Positions 1 to 8,100 of a DNA stretch of 64,000 nt are shown in pieces. Origin of the DNA: Marinicauda salina (lineage in GTDB: Bacteria > Pseudomonadota > Alphaproteobacteria > Caulobacterales > Maricaulaceae); the NCBI RefSeq assembly GCF_003122085.1, contig NZ_QEXV01000001.1:806001-870000 (forward strand), given 5' to 3'. How positions within the stretch are numbered: position 1 is the stretch's first letter; the number at the start of each line of letters is the position of its first letter. A program made the translations under genes and the position numbers. The notes beneath the pieces were generated by a model. That model was not told the origin of the DNA, made no database searches, and worked only from the letters and a program-made list of their open reading frames with translations.

Positions 1-845
1 GCCCGGTCGACATTGAGGACACTGTAGGGCAGATCGAAGGATCGGGCAGGTTCCCGCCTCACATCGAGCGTCGTTCCGAGCGTGGCTTCGACGGCGTCCA
101 CCACTTCCAGCTCGCTCAACCCGTGACCGGATCCGATGTTGAAGACGCCTGAGAACACCTGGTCGTCGCGTATCTGCTCGACGAGAAAGCTGGCCAAGTC
201 ATCAGCGTCGAAATAGTCGCGCCTATTGCGCCCCTCGCCGAATATGGTGAGCGGCCGGCCTGTCTTCGCCGCAGCGACAGCGGCGGAAACAAGCCCGTGC
301 GATGTGTTCAGCTGCCACCGCCCCACCGGGTTGCCTAGGCGCAAGACCTCGATCCGCGCACCGAACGTCGTATGAAAGTAAGACAATAAATCCTCGACCA
401 GCTTCTTGCCGAGGCCGTACGGGGTGACGGGCATGGTAGGCGCGTCTTCCGAGATCGGAGCGGAATGATTACGCCCATAGATCTGGCCGCCGCTCGACAG
501 ATAGATCAGGTTTGCGGCGGGATTAAGCGCGAAGAGGCGCTCGGCGAATGCGCACGCGTCGATGAGGTTGGTTTCGATCTCGCCTCTCGGGCCGTCGATC
601 TGGCTGGCCGGGCGCGAGCGATGTGCGAAATATACCACCGAGTCAGCCGATCGCAGCACCTCGGAAATCTCGGGCGCGCCTGCGAGCACGCCTCTGACGG
701 ACGGTGCGTTGGTGGACAGGAATTTCAGGTCGGGATTCGGAGATATGCTCTGGCCTTCGAGTCCGGCCCGCTGGATCGCTTCGCAAAAATGGCGGCCGAT
801 GAAGCCAGTGCCGCCGACCATAACGACTCTCGGCTGCGCGACCAC
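1..845 (-). CDS. NAD-dependent epimerase/dehydratase, C-terminus beyond window edge
   Basis: A short-chain-dehydrogenase-type sugar epimerase/dehydratase reads leftward off the window; 281 residues are visible without a stop. The N-terminus has the NAD-binding Rossmann motif GGTGFIG, a strand ending in SSGGQIYG, and the catalytic YxxxK as YGLGK. I chose GTG at 845 because AGGAAAG lies 6-7 nt upstream; ATG at 821 would cut off the first beta strand. It starts 11 nt after the coiled-coil gene and is probably the last gene of the operon acyltransferase, coiled-coil protein, epimerase. It likely remodels a nucleotide sugar for surface polysaccharide. The exact substrate cannot be read, and the end of the protein is missing. 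Confidence 0.85.
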   Translation of the reverse strand, partial: MVAQPRVVMVGGTGFIGRHFCEAIQRAGLEGQSISPNPDLKFLSTNAPSVRGVLAGAPEISEVLRSADSVVYFAHRSRPASQIDGPRGEIETNLIDACAFAERLFALNPAANLIYLSSGGQIYGRNHSAPISEDAPTMPVTPYGLGKKLVEDLLSYFHTTFGARIEVLRLGNPVGRWQLNTSHGLVSAAVAAAKTGRPLTIFGEGRNRRDYFDADDLASFLVEQIRDDQVFSGVFNIGSGHGLSELEVVDAVEATLGTTLDVRREPARSFDLPYSVLNVDR

Positions 846-856
846 GATGCTCTTTC

Positions 857-1855
857 CTATTGCGTCTGCGATCGAGCGCCGGAGGTGTGTCCCTCAAGCT
901 TATCGATCCGATTTCCCAGCTCGCCGACCGTTCGTTCAAGATGCTCGATCACGCGGGCTTCATTGCCGCTTTCCCGCTCGGCCTGGCGCATCAGCTCGTT
1001 GAGTTCGCGCCGAATCGCGAACACTCGATCATGAAGCGGATCGACGTCTTTCAGAAGCGAGCTTTCGCAGCGATCTAGGCGTTCGTGGGTTGAGCGGAGC
1101 TTTGCCGCCAGGTCGTCATGGCGCTCTGCGATCTGGTTGAGGCCGCCCTGGAGCTGATCGCTTGTCCGCTGGTGGTCGTCCGAGACCCGCTGGATCTGCC
1201 GGCTGAGCGAGTCGATTTCGCCATGCAGCGTCTCTCCGTACCGCGCCGCATCTTCACGCGTTCGCCCGAGAATTTCGTTCTTGCTGGCTTCTATCCGCTC
1301 CTCCATTTCGGCGTCCAGGCGCAAAACCCTTGCATTCAGATCGCCTACTCTTTGCTCAAGGGTCTCCCGAAGCGCATCCAATTTCTGGCGGTGGCCTTGA
1401 CTCTTCGACTGGTAGCTCTGCGCCAAGCGGTCTTCCACTTGTCGGATCTGCTCCTCCATTTCCGCACCAAGCTTCGAGACGTCCAGCAAGACCCGCCCCA
1501 GCTCTTCGCGAACTCCGAGAATTTCGCGCGATCTATCGTTCATCATCGTGCGCATATAGCTCAGGAGAAGTGCGAGCGTAAGCAGGGCGCTGATCACGAT
1601 GAGGGCGACGGCCCCAGCGAGCACGTGCTCGGTGAAGATCGTTGTCGAGCCGGCCGCGACGGCAGCAATTAACGAGACCCAGAACAAGCGTGTGCGCGGC
1701 GACAGGCCATGGCGAAAAGTCCAGACGCTGAAATCAAGGATGGACCCGGCCGGAGAGCCTGAACGGCGAAGGCCTGCCAAACGTCGTCTCAAACCGCTCG
1801 CGGCTCTAGAGGGCATGCGGTGGGCTCCGAGCAGCCGATGTCTCAGTCCTGCCAT
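857..1855 (-). CDS. membrane-anchored coiled-coil protein of unknown function
   Basis: The product is 332 residues from ATG 1855. A basic N-terminus is followed by two hydrophobic segments (about residues 58-74 and 79-99) and then a long, heptad-rich, highly charged coiled coil to the C-terminus (about 105-325). I recognise no family. GTG at 1933 would add 26 basic residues and overlap the upstream acyltransferase stop; ATG 1855 has a GGAG about 10 nt upstream and leaves a 40-nt gap, so I prefer it. Between an acyltransferase and a sugar epimerase on the same strand, it may scaffold or regulate a polysaccharide export or assembly complex. This is inference from position only. Confidence 0.6.
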   Translation of the reverse strand: MAGLRHRLLGAHRMPSRAASGLRRRLAGLRRSGSPAGSILDFSVWTFRHGLSPRTRLFWVSLIAAVAAGSTTIFTEHVLAGAVALIVISALLTLALLLSYMRTMMNDRSREILGVREELGRVLLDVSKLGAEMEEQIRQVEDRLAQSYQSKSQGHRQKLDALRETLEQRVGDLNARVLRLDAEMEERIEASKNEILGRTREDAARYGETLHGEIDSLSRQIQRVSDDHQRTSDQLQGGLNQIAERHDDLAAKLRSTHERLDRCESSLLKDVDPLHDRVFAIRRELNELMRQAERESGNEARVIEHLERTVGELGNRIDKLEGHTSGARSQTQ

Positions 1856-1895
1856 CAGTTTGTTGCTCCGCTCGCGGTTCGTCCGGCGTCCCGTG

Positions 1896-4883
1896 TCATT
1901 CTTCTTGTAAGGCGACGGCTTCCTCAAGCGCACGCTCGACTTCGTTGGCTAGAAGCGGTGCGAGGCTCCGTGAATAGGTGGCGCTTAGGTGATGAGGGTC
2001 TCGATAAACGAGGACGTTACCGACGATTGGCGAACAAACATTAAGTTCGCAGATAAACTCGTTCAAATCCACCACGCGCGCTGACCCTACCGCCTCTCCT
2101 GCCGGCGGGATGGGGTCATATCTGCGCAGAGCCACAGCCCGTGTTTCTGCGCAATGAGAAGGCGCTTCGAGGTGTTCGGCCACGCATTCGGGAACGTCGT
2201 GCGAGAACCGTGGAGTCTGGCGGATCGCGAGCACCGGGATGCCTGCCTCGCCGAGGCGGCGCCAGCTACTAGAGAGGCCTTCGACGACGGCTGCGTTCGA
2301 CGCGTCAGGATCGTCATACCCTGCCGCAAAGGTGCTCGACAGCATGGAAGTCACGACGAGGTCCGGCTGAAGCTCGAGAAGTCTCTCCATGACGGAATCG
2401 TTCCACTGCACACACTCGGGATACTCCTGCCCTCGCAACAGGATCGGGGTTCCAATCAGCGGGCAGCCCGACTTGGTGAACGTGACAAGCCGAAATTCGC
2501 GGGACTCGGCGATCGTGCGCAGCGCTGGGACCCAATGCGCGGCATGGCTGTCGCCGACCAATGCGATCAACGCCTTCGGGGTCTCCGTTCCATAGGCGCA
2601 CCCGTTAGGAGCGACATCATCGCGCCTGGCGTGGCAGCCTTCCCTGAACAGCTCGGGGATATCTCTTCGCGCTTCACCGGGCGTTGGCGCGACGGGGGCG
2701 TCCCCTCGGGCTCGCAAGGCTGGATCCGCCAGCGTCATGGCGCCTGGGTGATCGCCCAAAGACTGGCCGAGATCGATGAACTCACTCCGCCTCTCTTGGC
2801 CGCCGGCGGTCGCCTCTATGCTGACGGTGGAGTCAATACGCGTGCCGGGTTCCACCAGGGGAACGACATGACGTGCGAGCACCGGCGCCAACGTGCGGGA
2901 GTACGTCGCAGTGAGATGATGAGCGTCGCGGTAGACAAGCACGTTGCCGATCACGGGCGGACAGGTTTCTTCGCGACAGATCGCGTCGTTCATGTTCACG
3001 CTCGGGACTCCGGCCCGACCGGCCGCCTCCGCGACATGCGTCGCCGTCCCCGTCACCGCAGCCCGTGCGCGCACGCACGGTTCGAGGTCTTCGCGATGCG
3101 TCGCCACGCAATCGGGGATCTCGAAATCAAACCGCGGCGTGTGTTCGATCGCCAGAACGTTGATTCCGGCTTCCCGAAGACGCGCATAGGCCTCGCTCAA
3201 GCCAGCGACGACCGCCTCGTCGCTCTGTGCGGGGTCCGCGACCGCCAATCTGGTGTTTGCGATTTTGGCGGTGACCACGAGATCAGGCTGCAAGGCGAGG
3301 AGCGAGTCCATGACATTATCGTTCCATTCCGTGCAGCTTTCGTACCGCTCGCTGCCCCGCACGACCTCTCCTCGCAGGAACGGGCAGGCAGACTTGGTGT
3401 GCGTGATTAGCTGGTAGCCGCGCTCCTGCGCGATCAGGCGTAGCGCCGGCGCCCACTGAGCGGCGTGAGAGTCTCCAACGAGCGCGACAACCTGCCCGCC
3501 GTCAAGCGATTCTCCATAGGAGCATGGGTTCGCATCTGCCGAGAATTGGTCGACATGACATCCGTCCGCGTAAACCGATGGGTTGTCGCGCAGTGCCGCC
3601 TCGAGCGCCGGGATGAATGCCGTCGCGTCGGGCGGATCAAGCAACGGGTCGACCAGCGCCATGGCTCCGGGGTAGTCGCCGTAGTCGAGCGAGAGGCGAA
3701 CCGCCTGGCGCTGAGCGATCAGGCTGGGGGCGATGAGGGTCGCGGCGGCGATGCAGGAGCCGGCGAGGTAGAGCGCGCCTACGCCATAGCTGCGCGCTGC
3801 GCCCGTTCCGGCCGGGCGGTCCCGGAAGCGGTCCTCGATATGAAACTTTGATGCATGGGCGAGGGCGACCGAAATCACCGCGAGGCCTAGCCCCTCGGCG
3901 AGGTTGAAAGGGCTGCTTAGCCCGGCGGCGGCGAAGATAATGACGGGCCAATGCCACAAGTATAAGGAGTAGGAGATGTCCCCGAAATAACGCATCGGCG
4001 GCAGGGACAGCATCGCGCCGGGATCCCGCCAGAGCGGGGAGTGGGGCGTGATCAGGAGGAGGGCTGCGCCAACCGTCGGCAGCAGAGCGGCATAGCCAGG
4101 AAACGCGGTTTGTTCTGTGTATATGAAGCCGGCGGCGAGAATAAACGCGACGCCAGCCCAGCGCAGGGCGGAGGAGGTGAACGGCCCCGGCTTCACGTAA
4201 GGGTGCGCCACCGCGACCATGCCGCCGAGGGCCAACTCCCAGGCGCGCGCTTGCGTGAGAAAGTAGGTCCCGTCGTCCTGCGGCGTGCTGATGATCGAGA
4301 TTGCGAGCGAGGCGGCGAAAACTGCGGAGAAGACGAGGAAAAACAGGATGCGCTCGGGCGCTCTGCAAGCGCGCGCCGTCACCGCGGTCAGCCAAATGAA
4401 CAACGGCCAGAAAATATAGAACTGTTCCTCGATCGACAGAGACCAGTAATGCTGAAACGGGCTGGGTTCATATTCGCCATTAAGATAGTCAATAGACTGA
4501 AAGTATAAGAAGAAATTCTCGAAATAAAATGCGCTTGCGATGATCTCCCACCCAATGTTCTCCCAGCGCGTCGGCGGCAAAAAGTGGATCGTCGCCGGCG
4601 CGGAGATCGCGAGGGCTGCGCTGGCCGCGGGAAGGAGCCGCCGAATGCGGCGCTCATAGAAATTGATCAGCCTGACCCGGCCGTCACGCTCGACATTACG
4701 CAGGAGGATGCCGGTGATCAGGAACCCGGAGATTACGAAGAAGACGTCGACGCCGACGTAGCCGCCGCTGAGGCGCTCGGGAAAAATGTGAAATACGAGC
4801 ACCAGCAACACCGCGACTGCTCGCAGTCCCTGAATGTCCGGCCGAAACGCGTCACCCGCTCGTCCAGTCTTATGCGCGTTCAT
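1896..4883 (-). CDS. acyltransferase-3 family protein with two tandem SGNH domains
   Basis: This OafA/YrhL-type membrane O-acyltransferase (995 residues) probably acetylates a surface glycan. Residues 13-350 are the multi-pass acyltransferase domain, with the R-x10-H motif as R21...H32. A periplasmic SGNH hydrolase-like domain follows, and it is present twice: copy 1 about 403-678 (GDSH 470-473, DxxH D653/H656) and copy 2 about 711-988 (GDSH 777-780, DxxH D962/H965). Both copies keep the nucleophile Ser and the Asp-His pair, and both open with a matching G-D-(Y/H)-P-G-A-M segment. Relatives are usually about 650-700 residues with a single SGNH domain. It heads a minus-strand operon and is divergent from the giant glycosyltransferase gene. 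Confidence 0.9.
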   Translation of the reverse strand: MNAHKTGRAGDAFRPDIQGLRAVAVLLVLVFHIFPERLSGGYVGVDVFFVISGFLITGILLRNVERDGRVRLINFYERRIRRLLPAASAALAISAPATIHFLPPTRWENIGWEIIASAFYFENFFLYFQSIDYLNGEYEPSPFQHYWSLSIEEQFYIFWPLFIWLTAVTARACRAPERILFFLVFSAVFAASLAISIISTPQDDGTYFLTQARAWELALGGMVAVAHPYVKPGPFTSSALRWAGVAFILAAGFIYTEQTAFPGYAALLPTVGAALLLITPHSPLWRDPGAMLSLPPMRYFGDISYSLYLWHWPVIIFAAAGLSSPFNLAEGLGLAVISVALAHASKFHIEDRFRDRPAGTGAARSYGVGALYLAGSCIAAATLIAPSLIAQRQAVRLSLDYGDYPGAMALVDPLLDPPDATAFIPALEAALRDNPSVYADGCHVDQFSADANPCSYGESLDGGQVVALVGDSHAAQWAPALRLIAQERGYQLITHTKSACPFLRGEVVRGSERYESCTEWNDNVMDSLLALQPDLVVTAKIANTRLAVADPAQSDEAVVAGLSEAYARLREAGINVLAIEHTPRFDFEIPDCVATHREDLEPCVRARAAVTGTATHVAEAAGRAGVPSVNMNDAICREETCPPVIGNVLVYRDAHHLTATYSRTLAPVLARHVVPLVEPGTRIDSTVSIEATAGGQERRSEFIDLGQSLGDHPGAMTLADPALRARGDAPVAPTPGEARRDIPELFREGCHARRDDVAPNGCAYGTETPKALIALVGDSHAAHWVPALRTIAESREFRLVTFTKSGCPLIGTPILLRGQEYPECVQWNDSVMERLLELQPDLVVTSMLSSTFAAGYDDPDASNAAVVEGLSSSWRRLGEAGIPVLAIRQTPRFSHDVPECVAEHLEAPSHCAETRAVALRRYDPIPPAGEAVGSARVVDLNEFICELNVCSPIVGNVLVYRDPHHLSATYSRSLAPLLANEVERALEEAVALQEE

Positions 4884-5159
4884 GTGTCCTTCCCCAGAGC
4901 GCAGGCCGCGGTTCTATCGTCATGTGCGCCGGACGCAAGCCTTGGGACGCGCGCGCGGGTTCGGGGTGCGCCGCCCCGTGGCCGCCTTGACCTTCGAATC
5001 CAGATGGCGCAGTTCTCGATCAAGGGGGCGTTCACGTGAAAGTTTCCACTCTTCTCGCCATGTTCGTTTCGCCGCGATTGGCCGTGGAGTGAGGAGGCGG
5101 GATGGCGATCGCCTTCATGTCGCGGACAGGAATATGAACGCGTTAACGAGCGGGGCGAA
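4884..5159. promoter_or_regulatory. divergent intergenic region
   Basis: This 276-bp non-coding stretch separates the acyltransferase operon (leftward) from the giant sulfotransferase-glycosyltransferase gene (rightward), so it must hold both promoters unless transcription reads through. I see no convincing consensus boxes, RNA structure or small gene in it. The spacer before ATG 5160 has only a weak purine run (GCGGGG). Confidence 0.4.
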
Positions 5160-8100
5160 ATGACGAAGCGACGTGATACGTCGGATGCTGCGAGCGATCG
5201 ATTCGCGCCGGAAGCGGAATCGGCGACTACCATCGCGGGCGGGGCTTCGCGACCCGTCGCGCTACTTGTTCTGGGTATGCACCGATCCGGCACCTCGGCC
5301 TGGACCGGAGTGCTGGAGCGGCTTGGCGCGGCGGGCCCCAGGACGCCCCTTCCTCCCAACGAAGCCAACCCCAAAGGCTACGCCGAATCCCGTCAGCTGA
5401 TGCAGCTGCATGAGCGGATGCTCGCTGAATCCGGTTCGAGCTGGGACGACTGGTCGACCTTCAATCCGGACTGGGGGAAGTCGCAAGCCGGCCAGAGCTA
5501 TGGAGAGCAGATTAGAGCGCTGGTCGATTCCGAATACGGCGGTTCGGATGTCATTGCGGTCAAGGACCCTCGAATCTGCCGCTTTGCCAAGTACTGGATC
5601 GAGGAGGTCGAACGCGGTGGTTACGATGTGCGCGTCCTCCATGTGCTGCGCAACCCGCTTGAGGTCGCCCAGTCGCTTCAAGCGCGCGATGGAATGGAGA
5701 TTCTGCGCGGATTATTGCTCTGGCTGCGTCACGTGCTCGACGCCGAAGCGGCGACCCGGAGCAAGCCGCGAGTCTTCGCGCGCTATGAAGCCCTGGTTGA
5801 AGACTGGAGGAGGCAGATAAGCCGCGTCGGCGACGCGCTGCAGGTCGCCTGGCCGCGCCGCTCCCCGGCCGTCGATCTCGAGATTGATGATTTTCTCACT
5901 GGCGCCTTGCGCCGTCAGCAGGTTGATCGGGACGCGCTGGAGTCAAGCAGCGCGGTGCCTTCATGGGTGGCCGAGGTCTACGACCTGCTCGCCCGGGCGG
6001 CTTCGACCGGGGAAATGGACGCTCAGGCCAAGCGCCGCCTCACCCAGATCCGTGAGACTTTCGATCAGTCGAGCGCCGTTTTCGCGCCGCTGGTGGCGCG
6101 CGCGGACAGGCAGATGGCTGCGTATCGCGATCGCCTCGACGCAGCCAGTGCTCAGGCGCGCGACGCAAACGAGGAATTGGAGCAGACGCGCGCGGACCGC
6201 GACTCTCTGAAGCGCGAGCTCGCCAAGATGGAGAGCGCGGCCGGGGCGCGGCAGCGCGAACTCAACGTGATTCGCTCGGAGCGCGCCACGCTCCAGCGGA
6301 AGCTCGTCGAGGCGCGGTCGGACAGCGAACGCCTGCGAAACCATCTGGACGCTCTTCAGGTTTCGACCGAAGAACTCGAGTTCAAGCGGGAGGCTCTGAG
6401 CCGTGAACTCGCACGGTGGAAGATGCGTTCGGCCGCCACGCCTGCCAGCGCGACAGACGCCGCCGGCTCTGAGGTCGTCCGCACTCTTCGCGAGGAGCGC
6501 GCCCGTCTCGTCGAGGCCGTCGAGGGTTTGCGCGGTCAGCTGCGCGACGCAGAAGAACGCGAGCGCGATCTGCATCGCCGCCTGTTTTCTCTGACGCCGC
6601 TGGCCGGTGAGGCGTCGGGAAGCGGGCCGTCGGAGCGCGTAGCGCGGCAGATCGAGCACCTCAAGAAGGAGCGTGACTACTGGGTTGAGCAAGCGAAGAA
6701 TGCGCGAGGATGCGGCGAAGATGCCGATCTTCAACTGACCCGGATGCAGGCGCAGCTCGACTCTGCAAACGCAGGCCTGAATCAGGAGCGTGAGCGACGC
6801 AAGGCGTTGCGCAAGCAGATGATCAGGCAGCTCCAGCGCATCCAGCTGGGCAAGCCTGTCCCGGCTTCGATGCGCAAACGCTTGGAGGAGTCGCCGGCCT
6901 TCGACTGTGGCCATTATGAGCGCCAGCTAGCCAGGATCGGCCTAGAGTCCCCGGACGATCCCATTGCTCATTTCGTCAATGTAGGGGCGCATGCCGGGAT
7001 CGATCCACATCCGCTGTTCAGCGTGGATTGGTACCTGGCGCGCAATCCGGACGTGGCCGGCCAGGGGCTGAATCCGCTCGCGCACTATCTGGAGTTCGGC
7101 GATAAGGAGGGCCGGTCGCCGCATCCGCTTTTCGATCCACACTACTACTTCAGTCAGAATATGGACGCTTCCCGGGCCGGGAAGGTGTCCCTGTGCCACT
7201 ATCTCAAGCAGGGCTGGCGGGAGGGTCGCGAACCCAACGCATGGTTTTATTCCAGCTGGTATCTCGAACAGAACGAAGACGTTCGCAACGCCGGCCTGTG
7301 CCCGCTTGTGCATTATGTCTTGAGCGGCGAGGCCGAGGGCCGGAGGCCTCATCCCAGCTTTGATCCCGAATGGTATCGCGAACAGCATATCGCTGCGTCG
7401 CCGGAGCTCAGTCCGCTGGCCCACTTTCTCAGCGAGGGGCGCAAGCAGCAATTGGCGACCCAGCAAATGCGCGCCGATCACTGGAGCAACAAGCGAAAGA
7501 CAATCCTAGCGGTCGCGCACTCCGCGGGCGAGAAGCTCTTCGGCGGCGAACGCAGTTTCTACGACGTGGTAAGCTCTCTCGACCCTGAGCGTTTCCGTGT
7601 AATCGTCGTCCTGCCTGTTCCGCATCAGAATTACATAGACCTGATGAGCGGAGTCGCGGACCAGATTCACTTCGTGCGGGGCGCTTGGTGGAGGAATGGG
7701 AACGGTGCTCGCTCCGATGTGCTCGCGCGCTACCAGGAATTGATCGAGAACGAAGGCGTGGATGTCGTCTACGCGAACACCATCGTTCTCAGCGAGCCGC
7801 TTCTTGCGGCGAAAAAATGCGGGGTCCCCGGCATCTGCCATATACGAGAGGCGATCACCGAGGATCCGGATCTGCAGAGTATGATCGGGAAACGGCCCGA
7901 AGAGATCATCGAGGCGGTTCGCGATCGATCCGATTACATCATCGCCAACTCCAGACTGACCGAGCGGATCTTCTCGAAGCCGGGGCGGACCTGCCGGATT
8001 TATAACGCCGTCGATGTGGACGCCTTCGATCGGCCCGCGCCGGACCCCTCCGGGCGACCCCTCGTGGTGGGCATGCTCAGCAGCAATATCCCGAAAAAGG

